From Sulfuricaulis sp049587675 (lineage in GTDB: Bacteria > Pseudomonadota > Gammaproteobacteria > Acidiferrobacterales > Sulfurifustaceae), in assembly GCF_049587675.1 (NCBI RefSeq), contig NZ_JBAVEJ010000079.1, positions 1 to 37,792 of the forward strand: a stretch of 37,792 nucleotides of DNA, given 5' to 3'. This document shows, in pieces, positions 14,787 to 22,350 of the stretch. The position numbers were made by a program, and so were the translations under genes. The first letter of the stretch is position 1, and each line of letters opens with the position of its first letter. Below the pieces are notes generated by a model. The model saw only the letters and a list, made by a program, of their open reading frames with translations. It was not told where the DNA came from and searched no databases.

Positions 14787-16179
14787 GATTCGGGAATCGA
14801 CGCTCGATGGGCGTCCGGAAGAACGGCCCGTCATCCTGTTGGTCGAAGACGACGCGAACATGCGCGAGCTCGTGGCTAGCATACTCGCGACACTGCCGGC
14901 GAGAGTCATCAGCGCCAAAGGCGCGCAGGATGCCTTGGCGATACTCGAGGACACCGAAATCGCGGTGGTCGTGACCGACCTGCGCATGCCGGGCGTGGAC
15001 GGCATGGAGGTGCTCCGGTTTGCGAAGCAGTGCACTCCGTCCACTTTGGTGGTGTTGATCACGGGCTATGCAACGGTGGAATCGGCTGTCGAAGCCCTCA
15101 AGAACGGCGCCTACGATTACCTGCGCAAGCCCTTCGAATCCGACGAGCTGCGTCACATCGTCGAACGGGCGCTGGAACATTATCTGCTTTCGCGCGAGAA
15201 CCTCCGGCTGCGCGTAGCCAACCGGATTTATTACGAAGAAGGCTACGGCCTGATCGGTCGTACCACGGCCATGGAAAACGTTCGCCGCCTGATCGATGCC
15301 TCGACGCCCTATGACTGCTGCGTGCTGATTACCGGCGAGAGCGGCAGCGGCAAGGAGCTGGTCGCGCGTCAAATCCACTTGCAGAGCCGCCGCAAGGATA
15401 ACCGCTTCATCGCGATCAACTGCGCGGCGATACCGGAAAACATCATCGAGAGCGAGTTGTTCGGTTACCAGAAAGGTGCCTTCACCGGCGCCGACCGGAC
15501 CAAGCCCGGTCTGTTCGAAGCGGCGCACGGCGGGACATTGTTCCTCGACGAAATCAACAATGCGCCGCCGCCCCTGCAGGCGAAGCTGCTGCGCGTGCTG
15601 CAGGACGGAAGCTTCTATCGGCTGGGCGACACCGAACCGCGTGCGACCGATGCGCGCGTGCTGGTCGCCAGCAACCGTAACCTGCCCGAGCTGATCGAGC
15701 GCGGGCAGTTCCGCGAGGATCTCTACTATCGGCTCAAAGTCGTCGAAATCAACGTGCCGTCATTGCGCGAGCGCCGTGACGATATTCCGATGCTGACCAA
15801 TTATTTCGTCAACCGGGTCACGACCCAGCTGGGCAAGAAGGTGAAGGGCGTGACGACACAGGTCTTGCAGGCGTTCATGCGGTACGAGTGGCCGGGCAAC
15901 GTGCGGGAGCTCGAGAACCTCATCAAACGCATGATCATCCTGACCGAGACCGATATGCTGGACGTGGATGTCCTGCCGCCGGAGCTGTTAAAGGCTCCGG
16001 AGGGCTTGAGCCGCGCGCTCGATCACCTGACTCCGCAGAGTCTTGAGGAAATCGAGGCCTACTTCATTGCCAAGACGCTGCGCGAAACCAAGGGCAACCG
16101 GGGGCTCGCCGCCGAAATACTCGGCATCGACAAGTCCACCTTGTGGCGCAAGATTAAGCGTTACCGGCTGGACGAATGA
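14776..16179 (+). CDS. sigma-54-dependent NtrC-type response regulator
   Basis: The 467-residue regulator has a receiver domain with phospho-acceptor Asp68 (VVVTDLRMPG), a sigma-54 AAA+ domain with Walker A GESGSGKE (187-194), the sigma-54 contact loop GAFTGA (234-239), Walker B GTLFLDEINN and the arginine-finger region, and a Fis-type helix-turn-helix at the end (GNRGLAAEILGIDKSTLWRKIKRY). It should activate sigma-54 RNA polymerase after phosphorylation by the overlapping kinase. Sigma-54-dependent systems that control sulfur oxidation are known, for example TspS/TspR in Acidithiobacillus caldus; whether this is an orthologue cannot be judged here. Several sigma-54 promoter matches in the window are likely targets. 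Confidence 0.95.
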   Translation: MAAEIRESTLDGRPEERPVILLVEDDANMRELVASILATLPARVISAKGAQDALAILEDTEIAVVVTDLRMPGVDGMEVLRFAKQCTPSTLVVLITGYATVESAVEALKNGAYDYLRKPFESDELRHIVERALEHYLLSRENLRLRVANRIYYEEGYGLIGRTTAMENVRRLIDASTPYDCCVLITGESGSGKELVARQIHLQSRRKDNRFIAINCAAIPENIIESELFGYQKGAFTGADRTKPGLFEAAHGGTLFLDEINNAPPPLQAKLLRVLQDGSFYRLGDTEPRATDARVLVASNRNLPELIERGQFREDLYYRLKVVEINVPSLRERRDDIPMLTNYFVNRVTTQLGKKVKGVTTQVLQAFMRYEWPGNVRELENLIKRMIILTETDMLDVDVLPPELLKAPEGLSRALDHLTPQSLEEIEAYFIAKTLRETKGNRGLAAEILGIDKSTLWRKIKRYRLDE

Positions 16180-16583
16180 ACTCCGCGTCGATGCGGCGAC
16201 GGGAAGAATGGTGGTGGGTCGCGACGGCGGTTCTTCTCTGTATGTCGGCGCCGGTTTGGGCGGTGGGTGAGGTCTCGGCGGAGCGCGCGTGGATCGAGCG
16301 CGCCGAGGCGTTGGTGGCGGCGGCCAAGGGCCATGCCAATGCCGCGGGATTCCGGCAGGACGTGGAGGCGCAACGCGAACGGTTGCGCGAGATCGTCCGC
16401 CAGGAGGGTCCGCGACCGATGCCCGAGCGTCGACAGCTGCACGTTTCCATGATCCTGCTCAACGCGCTGCTCAAGTCCGCCTCAGATTGCCATCAGGGGG
16501 GACGCGTCGTGTGTCCGGCGGATCTGATTCGGCAGTTGGACGCGCAGGTCAAGGTGGTGTATGCGCAGCTCAAAGCGGTATAA
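16176..16583 (+). CDS. small exported helical protein
   Basis: The ATG overlaps the stop of the regulator gene (ATGA), showing translational coupling. The 135 residues begin with a signal peptide (RRREEWWWVATAVLLCMSAPVWAVG) followed by charged alpha-helical sequence with two cysteines (SASDCHQGGRVVCPADL) that may form a disulfide. No family is recognised. Because it is encoded with the two-component pair and would sit in the periplasm, an accessory role in sensing is possible but purely inferred. The permease gene follows 33 bp later. Confidence 0.75.
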   Translation: MNSASMRRREEWWWVATAVLLCMSAPVWAVGEVSAERAWIERAEALVAAAKGHANAAGFRQDVEAQRERLREIVRQEGPRPMPERRQLHVSMILLNALLKSASDCHQGGRVVCPADLIRQLDAQVKVVYAQLKAV

Positions 16584-16616
16584 GGTTAACAGCGAACGCA
16601 GGCCGAAGGGGCAGCA

Positions 16617-17732
16617 ATGAGCGATACACTAACGCAGATGGCATCCGTGGCCGCCGGCATTGTGCTCGAAGCCGGTTTCTGGATCGTGATCAGCCTCTTC
16701 GTCGGCGGCTTGATCCACGAGTTCCTTCCGACCGCGCGCCTGCGTGACGCCATGCACCGGTCAGGGGTGTACGGAGTGCTCGGCGCGGTCGGTCTAGGTG
16801 CGCTGTTGCCCATCTGCAGTTGCGGTGTGATTCCTCTCGCGGTGAGTTTTTACCTGAGCCGCGTGCGCTTGGCGGCCGTGATGGCCTTTGCGGTCGCAAC
16901 CCCTGTGATCAACCCCGCGGCCGTGATTCTGTCCTACGCGTTGCTCGGTCCGCAGCTTACGCTGGCGTACGTGGTCTTCGGACTGGTGGCCCCGTTTCTG
17001 ATCGGATATTTCGTCGAGCAGGGTAGCGAGGCGCGCATGACGCCGGTCGCCGCTCGCCTCGAGCCGTGCTGCGCCTCGGGCGCCTGTTGTGCGGAGCAAC
17101 CAGTCGAAACGCCACGCGCCGCGCAGCGGTTCGGACGCGCGCTGCGCTGGGGTTTCGGGGAGCTCGGTCCCACGCTCGGGCTATACATCGGTGTCGGCGT
17201 AATCCTTGCTGCCGTGCTCAGCGTGGCAGTCCCGCCCGATTGGATCGGCCGTTACCTCGGGGCATCGGCGCCGTTTACCTCGCTGCTCCTCGTGGCACTC
17301 TTCGGCGCGAGCATCTACGTATGCGCCGTGGCCCATATCCCGCTCGTCGCCGCGCTAATCGCCTCTGGGGCCGGCCCCGGCGCCGCGATCGTTTTTCTGG
17401 TGACCGGCGCCGCCACCAACCTTCCCGAGTTCTTCGCGCTGCAACGCGTGCTCGGCACGCGCGCCGTGCTGCGCTACGTCGGCGGGCTCGTCGGCCTGTC
17501 GCTGTTGGCCGGGACACTGGTCAACTTCTGGCTCGATGGTTATACGCCGCTCATGGACCCCATGCGCAGCCTGGACTGGAGCGATCTCGCCGCGCGGCTC
17601 ACGCCGGTAATCCCGGAGCCGGTCGCCGTCGCGAGCGCGTTGGCCGTCGCCGGACTGATAGTCTGGGGGCTCGCGAGGTGGATATACGGGATTCCACGCC
17701 GGCTCAAGACAGCGCTCTCGGTTGATGGTTAG
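16617..17732 (+). CDS. YraQ/ArsP-type permease, possible metal efflux
   Basis: This 371-residue protein belongs to the DUF318/ArsP_1 permease family (PF03773): about eight to ten membrane helices, the signature LLPICSCGVIPLAVSFYLSR near residues 63-82, AFAVATPVINPAAVILSYALLGP, and in the second half IPLVAALIASGAGPGAAIVFLVTGAATNLPEF. A cytoplasmic loop carries CCASGACC at about 150-157, typical of the subgroup described as Cu/Zn efflux transporters (SO_0444-like). The gene follows the small exported protein by 33 bp with AAGGGGC before the ATG, and may be part of the two-component operon. Export of a metal or metalloid (Cu, Zn, As) is a family-based suggestion only. Confidence 0.85.
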   Translation: MSDTLTQMASVAAGIVLEAGFWIVISLFVGGLIHEFLPTARLRDAMHRSGVYGVLGAVGLGALLPICSCGVIPLAVSFYLSRVRLAAVMAFAVATPVINPAAVILSYALLGPQLTLAYVVFGLVAPFLIGYFVEQGSEARMTPVAARLEPCCASGACCAEQPVETPRAAQRFGRALRWGFGELGPTLGLYIGVGVILAAVLSVAVPPDWIGRYLGASAPFTSLLLVALFGASIYVCAVAHIPLVAALIASGAGPGAAIVFLVTGAATNLPEFFALQRVLGTRAVLRYVGGLVGLSLLAGTLVNFWLDGYTPLMDPMRSLDWSDLAARLTPVIPEPVAVASALAVAGLIVWGLARWIYGIPRRLKTALSVDG

Positions 17733-18047
17733 CAGGCTGGAAAGTGAATTGGTGTCCTATCGAGTCCGGGTCGACTAAGGGGAGGTTTGTTGCATGCGCC
17801 GTCGCACGCGAGCGGTACCCGCGGTAGCAGTCCGGAGTCGTACCGCCGTCTCCTGCTACTGCACGTGAAATTTCTTGAGGTGAGGATGGAGAGCCGGCTG
17901 GGGAAATGGCGGACCACGAAGTGGTTTATTGCAAAAAACAATTTCGGAGTGATCCGTGCTCGGCATATTGCGATTTATCGCCGAGATTCAGTGAGCAACA
18001 GGATCACGCGTGGTCTAAAACCAGTGAAAAATTAAGATTCGGGGTCC
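17733..18047. other. intergenic stretch before the TusA-YeeE operon
   Basis: No gene is supported. The open frame at 17787-18035 is rich in basic residues, without recognisable domain or ribosome binding site. The sequence turns more AT-rich after 17920, as expected for a regulatory region, and leads into the sigma-54 element at 18048. No clear terminator for the permease transcript was seen. Confidence 0.45.
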
Positions 18048-18063
18048 AGGCATGATATTTGCT
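18048..18063 (+). promoter_or_regulatory. sigma-54 promoter of the TusA-YeeE operon
   Basis: AGGCATGATATTTGCT fits TGGCAY-N5-TTGCW with one mismatch (first base) and a perfect -12 box; GG and GC are exactly 10 bp apart. Transcription should start near 18074, leaving a leader of about 43 nt to the ATG at 18117, which has a GGAG site. Confidence 0.65.
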
Positions 18064-18116
18064 CCCTGTGCCCTCACAATGGCCGATAAGCGATCATTAC
18101 GAACGGAGAACGGGTA

Positions 18117-18542
18117 ATGGTTAAGGTACTGACGATAAGGAAGTCCGGTTTTTTGGGCGTCCTTGAACCCGGTGGTCTCGCCGAGTTGCTGGGCCTGAGG
18201 ATATCGGCGCCCGTTAATCAGACGAGCGAGGTGGCGGAGGAGTGGGTCGAGATAGTTGGCTACGGGTGTCTTTACGTTGCGATATCCTTGAATTTTGTCA
18301 GCGATACGTGTCTCCGCACCAATCTTCTGACTAAACGGGCGCTCGCTGATGCCGCGGATGGAGACGTCATCGAGGTCATCACCGATAACCTCAGCTCCGT
18401 CGAAACCATTCCTTTCATGTCGCCGAACTACAACGGCGTGCACCTCGCCACCTGTCAGGACGCGCAATGCTGGAAAATCTACGTGCAGAAAAAACACAGT
18501 AGCCATCCACACGGCGGAGGATGCACACGATGGGTGACGTGA
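18117..18542 (+). CDS. TusA-like sulfur carrier with unusual N-terminus
   Basis: Residues from about 57 onward fit the TusA-like fold: FVSDTCLRTNLLTKRALADAADGDVIEVITDNLSSVETIPFM, then a final strand CWKIYVQKK. The cysteine in SDTCLRT occupies the place of the usual CPxP cysteine, without the prolines. This type of protein is commonly encoded beside YeeE/YedE transporters and is thought to hand on sulfur. The first 55 residues (starting MVKVLTIRKSGFLGVL) match nothing I know. A good GGAG site supports the ATG at 18117, so the extension may be real; an internal TTG near 18290 is the alternative. The 3' end overlaps the transporter start by 13-22 bp. Confidence 0.75.
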   Translation: MVKVLTIRKSGFLGVLEPGGLAELLGLRISAPVNQTSEVAEEWVEIVGYGCLYVAISLNFVSDTCLRTNLLTKRALADAADGDVIEVITDNLSSVETIPFMSPNYNGVHLATCQDAQCWKIYVQKKHSSHPHGGGCTRWVT

Positions 18543-19993
18543 CGAATAACTCGGTTTCGGTGCAGGCGATCGAAACCGCGGCGGGCGAAGGCCACAATAT
18601 CCTGCGTGCGTATCTGGTGCTCGGATTCTTCGTTGTTGTATCGCTGTGGACATTTTCTATTGATACGCGTTACATCTACCTCTCCGCTTACCTGTGGTTC
18701 GGCTTCATCTACGGCATGGCGCTGCAGTACGGCCGCTTCTGCATGGCCTCGGCGATCCGCGACCTGTTCGCGGTCGGTGTGCCGCGCATGGCGGTTGGTA
18801 TCATGATCGCGATCGTGCTATTCAGCCTGGTATCGGCTTACGTCACGGCCGTCGGCAAGAGTACCTTCCACGCCTCGCCGATCGGCCTCTACTCCGTTAT
18901 CGGCGGCCTGGTCTTTGGCGTCGGCATGGTGTTTACCGGCGGCTGTGCGTCTGGTTCTCTCTATAAGACTGGTGAAGGCAGTATCGCGGCGCTGCTGGTG
19001 GTTCTGTCACTCAGTTTCACTCAGGCAATCTTCGTCGATCTGGGCGGATGGCTCAATCACCTCGTGCCGGCAGCATGGACGGTTTCGGCGGCGGCCAAGA
19101 ACCTGCCGGCGGTGCTGACGCCGACGGACGGCTGGTACGACCAGTTTGTCGCCGGCTACATCTGGGACTTGCCGGCCAAGACGCTCGGTGAGCTGACGCG
19201 TTTCTCGAATCCGTTCGCTGCGGCGTTTATCGGCAATGCTCTGATCACTTCCTTCCTGCCGGCGGTCGTGATCCTGGCGCTGATCTACGCGCGCTGGTAC
19301 CGCAAGGGCTACCTGCGCGACAAGTCGATTGTCTACCGCGGCTGGCGCACCGAATTCGCCGGTTACTGGAGCATGATCACGGCTTCGCGGCGCACAGCTG
19401 TTGCCGGCCTGATCCTGGGCGTAGCCGCCGGGATGCAAATGTGGGTGATGCAGGGCCTGCAGCAGCACTTCGACATCCTCAACGTGGGTGAACTGCTCAA
19501 GGCCATGGGTCATACCAGCGGCCTGAGCATACAGGATACCGTCTTCGACCCGGGCTACTTTTACATTACCACTCAGGAGGCGCAGGGCGCGGCGTGGGTC
19601 CTCGACAAGTTTGGGGTCAACGAGATGGACAACATCTTTTTCGGGCTCGACAATGGTCTGCCGAACCCGGTGCTCAACCCGGTGCTGTGGATGTCCTTCG
19701 CGCTGATCGGGGGTTCCGCAGTGATGGCGCTGCTCAACAACGAGTTCAAGCTCAAGTGGCCTTCGGCCGAGATTGCCTTATGGGCCGTGTTCGGGGGGAT
19801 ACTCATGGGGCTCGGCGCGCGTATCGGGCTCGGTTGCAATATCGGCGCGTTCTTCGCGACGGTCACCAACGGCGACCCTTCGGGTTGGTTGTTCGGCTTG
19901 GGGATGACGGCGGGCGGCTACATCGGCGTTAAATTTTTCAACTGGTGGATCGAGCGTCAGATGGCCAAGGAAGTGGCTGGGCTTGAGCTTTGA
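18530..19993 (+). CDS. YeeE/YedE family sulfur-compound transporter
   Basis: This large (487-residue) member of the YeeE/YedE (TsuA-related) family has about ten membrane segments. Key motifs are YGRFCMASAIRDLF, FGVGMVFTGGCASGSLYKTGEG and the second-half copy GLGARIGLGCNIGAFFATVTNGDPSGW; the cysteines in these motifs are the ones implicated in thiosulfate passage in TsuA. I prefer the ATG at 18530, because GGAGG lies 9 bp ahead, over the ATG at 18521, which directly follows it. The gene overlaps the TusA-like gene and is followed 43 bp later by another TusA gene, so it should import thiosulfate or a related sulfur species for these carriers. The substrate is inferred. Confidence 0.9.
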   Translation: MGDVTNNSVSVQAIETAAGEGHNILRAYLVLGFFVVVSLWTFSIDTRYIYLSAYLWFGFIYGMALQYGRFCMASAIRDLFAVGVPRMAVGIMIAIVLFSLVSAYVTAVGKSTFHASPIGLYSVIGGLVFGVGMVFTGGCASGSLYKTGEGSIAALLVVLSLSFTQAIFVDLGGWLNHLVPAAWTVSAAAKNLPAVLTPTDGWYDQFVAGYIWDLPAKTLGELTRFSNPFAAAFIGNALITSFLPAVVILALIYARWYRKGYLRDKSIVYRGWRTEFAGYWSMITASRRTAVAGLILGVAAGMQMWVMQGLQQHFDILNVGELLKAMGHTSGLSIQDTVFDPGYFYITTQEAQGAAWVLDKFGVNEMDNIFFGLDNGLPNPVLNPVLWMSFALIGGSAVMALLNNEFKLKWPSAEIALWAVFGGILMGLGARIGLGCNIGAFFATVTNGDPSGWLFGLGMTAGGYIGVKFFNWWIERQMAKEVAGLEL

Positions 19994-20036
19994 TGGCGTT
20001 CGGCAAAATTAGGTTATCACGGGGAGAATGTGACTC

Positions 20037-20291
20037 ATGGCGGTAAAATTTGAGAAGGTCAGTAACGGTACTTACATGCTTGATGTCCAGGGCTACGTTT
20101 GCCCGCATCCTCAGTTGTACACCAAGAAGGCCATGGAAAAGCTGAAACAGGGCGAGGTTCTGGAATTGGTGTTCGACAACCCTTCCTCCGGTGAATCCAT
20201 CCTAGCCATGTGTCAGACGGACGGCAACGAGATCGTCGAGCAGACGCGGCAGGCCGGCCACGCAATGCGTTGGCGCATCCGCAAGGGTTAA
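20037..20291 (+). CDS. TusA family sulfurtransferase
   Basis: The 84 residues have the TusA fold with the active-site motif VCPHPQLYTKKAMEKL; Cys22 would carry the persulfide. The rest (LKQGEVLELVFDNPSSGESILAMCQTDGNEIVE, then MRWRIRKG) matches the two-layer alpha-beta fold. CPHP is a common CPxP variant. The gene follows YeeE/YedE by 43 bp and is followed by a 43-aa membrane peptide and DsrE-like genes, an arrangement that points to sulfur relay in the cytoplasm. A GGGGAGA site precedes the ATG. Confidence 0.9.
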   Translation: MAVKFEKVSNGTYMLDVQGYVCPHPQLYTKKAMEKLKQGEVLELVFDNPSSGESILAMCQTDGNEIVEQTRQAGHAMRWRIRKG

Positions 20292-20313
20292 GAGCGGACT
20301 GAAAGGTGGATGC

Positions 20314-20445
20314 ATGAAAACGAGTTTGTGGATCGTCATCGTAGTGGTGGTGTTTTTTGTCGGATTCCTGGTTGGTTATTCGCTCTCCCCGGCGAGCCGC
20401 CCGATGCCTGCTGGCGCGCCCAGCGCCACGGATAAGGTTCAGTGA
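20314..20445 (+). CDS. 43-aa single-span membrane peptide
   Basis: ATG at 20314 follows AGGTGG and opens a 43-codon frame: MKTSLW, then a strongly hydrophobic stretch of Val, Ile, Phe and Leu (about residues 6-22), then a Pro/Ala-rich tail ending KVQ. It fits exactly between the TusA and DsrE-like genes, with only 22 bp on the left. It is probably a small inner-membrane protein of the operon; no family is known to me. Confidence 0.65.
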   Translation: MKTSLWIVIVVVVFFVGFLVGYSLSPASRPMPAGAPSATDKVQ

Positions 20446-20478
20446 GCATTGAATTCACATAACGGAAAAGAAGCAGCC

Positions 20479-20775
20479 GTGTATCTGGGAATCGTGGCTA
20501 CGAATGAATCGGTCGAAGACTACTTGGTGGGCCTGGCGCACGCGGCTGTCGCGCGCGGGTGGCGATGCCGATGCTTCCTGACCGACAGCGGCGTGAAGCT
20601 GCTGCGCTCGGCGCTTCTGCTTGATCTTGCGCGTACCGGAAAGCTGCGGGTTGACGTTTGCGAGCACAGCTGGGAGATATACGGCGGCGGCGCTGCGCCG
20701 GATGGCGTAGCGATGACGGGCCAGATCAAGAATGCCGAACTGGCCCATGAGTGCGACAAGGTGATCGTACTCTAA
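20479..20775 (+). CDS. DsrE-like sulfur relay protein
   Basis: I choose the GTG at 20479 because translation then begins (M)YLGIVATNESVEDYLVGLAHAA, matching the usual DsrE/DsrF start; a TTG 30 bp upstream is also in frame. The 98-residue product continues with FLTDSGVKLLRSALLLDLARTGKLRVDVCEHS and ends ELAHECDKVIVL, as in DsrE-like proteins. The Cys in VDVCEHS may be the sulfur-binding residue. DsrE-type proteins exchange persulfide with TusA. It is followed 6 bp later by a DsrF-like gene. Confidence 0.8.
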   Translation: MYLGIVATNESVEDYLVGLAHAAVARGWRCRCFLTDSGVKLLRSALLLDLARTGKLRVDVCEHSWEIYGGGAAPDGVAMTGQIKNAELAHECDKVIVL

Positions 20776-20781
20776 CTCGCC

Positions 20782-21036
20782 ATGAAGAAAAACATTCTCG
20801 TTATCGCCAAACATAATAAGGTCGAGGCGCTGCGGGTGGCTGCCGGTCTTACGTTGATGGACGATATAGTGAAGGTCGCGATACTTGGCGGACTCGATGA
20901 TTCTCCGCCGGTACGGGAACAGCTCGAAGCCCTGGACTTCGGCGAAGTACCGCGCGAGATGTTCGACGACTCCACTCAGGTGACCGAAACCCTCGCGCGA
21001 GACATGCTCAGCGCCGACGTGGTGTACGTGATATGA
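20782..21036 (+). CDS. DsrE/F-like small protein
   Basis: The 84-residue product begins MKKNILVIAKHNKVEALRVAAGLTLMDDIVKVAILGG and ends ARDMLSADVVYVI, a DsrE/DsrF-like alpha-beta pattern. It has no cysteine at all, so it cannot itself carry a persulfide and may be a structural subunit of a DsrEFH-like complex. It lies 6 bp after the DsrE-like gene and its stop overlaps the start of the next gene by 4 bp. Confidence 0.75.
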   Translation: MKKNILVIAKHNKVEALRVAAGLTLMDDIVKVAILGGLDDSPPVREQLEALDFGEVPREMFDDSTQVTETLARDMLSADVVYVI

Positions 21037-21215
21037 ATACGACCCGGCAAGTTCTGATTCTCTATCTTGGCAGTGACATGCCCGCCGGACTGATGGAGAT
21101 GGCCGACATGCTAGTACGCCTCGGAGCGATCGTGAATGTACGGATGTGCGGCGGGCGCTACGATGAGATCCTCGACGACGTTGCCGCTGTCGATACCGTG
21201 ATCTGCTGGCGCTAA
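21033..21215 (+). CDS. DsrH-like small protein
   Basis: The start overlaps the preceding stop (ATGA). The 60 residues contain LILYLGSDMPAGLMEMADMLVRLGAIVNVRMCGGRYDEILDDVAAVDTVICW, a short DsrE/H-like beta-alpha pattern with cysteines at about 39 and 58. With the two preceding genes it forms a three-gene set that resembles dsrE-dsrF-dsrH in layout, though sequence similarity to true DsrH is weak. The composite tRNA-end repeat D begins 8 bp after its stop. Confidence 0.65.
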   Translation: MNTTRQVLILYLGSDMPAGLMEMADMLVRLGAIVNVRMCGGRYDEILDDVAAVDTVICWR

Positions 21216-21223
21216 GTTGCATT

Positions 21224-21419
21224 CCTTTAACCAGTTGTTTGGGAGTTCACTTTCTTCGCTCCGCTATCCCGCTCGCCGGGGCTTTTTTCAGCACAGTCCG
21301 TCCCTGGACTGTGCTGAAATCCGGCCAGACCATCCTTGGTCTGGCGCTCGCGGCTCCTATTCCCGCCGCTCGCCCACTGGACAAAGGCCTTAATCCGGCT
21401 CGCCCTCCACGGCCCACCA
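21224..21419 (+). repeat. composite tRNA-end repeat, copy D
   Basis: The unit starts with CCTTTAACCAGTTG (anticodon-arm-like), reaches GGGAGTTCA at the T arm, carries about 154 bp of insertion, and ends CCCTCCACGGCCCACCA, a complete acceptor end. The insertion holds a perfect 14-bp hairpin (21286-21299 with 21306-21319) and a perfect 9-bp hairpin GCCAGACCA/TGGTCTGGC (21324-21332 with 21337-21345). A long inner block is shared with copy E. It lies directly behind the DsrH-like gene and might also act as a transcription end. Confidence 0.75.
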
Positions 21420-22070
21420 TTTAACAATCACTTAGCGTATGTCTCGGAAGGGTGCTGTTCGATATGCAATATCGCGAGTTCGTTCAAACACTGCAGGACC
21501 CGCCCACCCGGCAGAACGTGTCCGCTTATGCCGTGTGGGAAGACACCATGAGTCCATCTTGACCTGAGCGCCATGCAACGCTTCGACGCCGTTGACCTAG
21601 CCGCCTGTCGTGGCTGGAAGCGCACTACCTGGAGTCGCATCGATCTGGCGCTGCATTGGTAACTGAACGGCGGCGCCGGCGGCACCGTGTACGGCGCGTT
21701 GCTGCAGTGGGAGATTTGGCAGACGCTGATGACGTATTTCTTCCGATACAGTTCCCATTCTCTGTCGGGCGGTCAGCTCCACTGCGGCAAACGATTCCCA
21801 TGGCGTCCCGCCTGCCTTGATGCGGGAGATGTTGTCGCGCTTTACGACACATTTCTTCAGGCCTGCCTTGCTCAATGTCGCAATAATGTCACAATTCTTA
21901 GGCTGTACGTCCAACGCTGGATACCAAGCATCTGTAAAGGCATTTGACAGATTGATCGTAGGCAAACAGTTTTCTTTCAATGCCTTCGGTAATCTTTCGA
22001 AAGAGATTCCTGGTTATTTTCCCTTGAGATATCGCTTGGGCGGAGACCAGTGACTATTTTGCTCAGATAT
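21420..22070. other. intergenic stretch, possibly decayed coding sequence
   Basis: No intact gene is visible. Several frames are open for only 60-130 codons. The minus-strand frame around 21597-21980 has a protein-like part (WYPALDVQPKNCDIIATLSKAGLKKCVVKRDNISRIKAGGTPW) that falls into low-quality sequence further on, which suggests a remnant of a lost gene; I do not recognise it. The region lies between repeat D and the sigma-54 element at 22071. Confidence 0.35.
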
Positions 22071-22086
22071 TGGCACAGTTCATGCA
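22071..22086 (+). promoter_or_regulatory. sigma-54 promoter upstream of the rhodanese gene
   Basis: TGGCACAGTTCATGCA has a perfect -24 box and a one-mismatch -12 box (ATGCA), with GG and GC exactly 10 bp apart. It is the closest match to the -24 consensus in the window. The next gene starts at 22351, so the transcript would have a leader of about 254 nt. That leader contains two small adjacent hairpins (near 22206-22232) and a short frame without a clear start. Confidence 0.6.
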
Positions 22087-22350
22087 AATAAGCCGTTCAT
22101 GCCTTCGTTTTTTGCGTGCGGACTGCTTTGAACGCGGCATCGGCAGCAGACGCCGATAAAATCGAACAGTGGAATTTCTTCCAAACTAATAAGAAAAATT
22201 TTTGAGAACGGAAGCGTTCCCGAAAAAAACTCGGGCAATACGCGTGCGTTCTCGGATGTCCGGAGGTTTTACGAGACATCAGGGATATTCAAGGGGCAGG
22301 GACGGTGTTGGTTAATCGATGCAAGCACCAAACCGTAAAAGGGGGTTACT

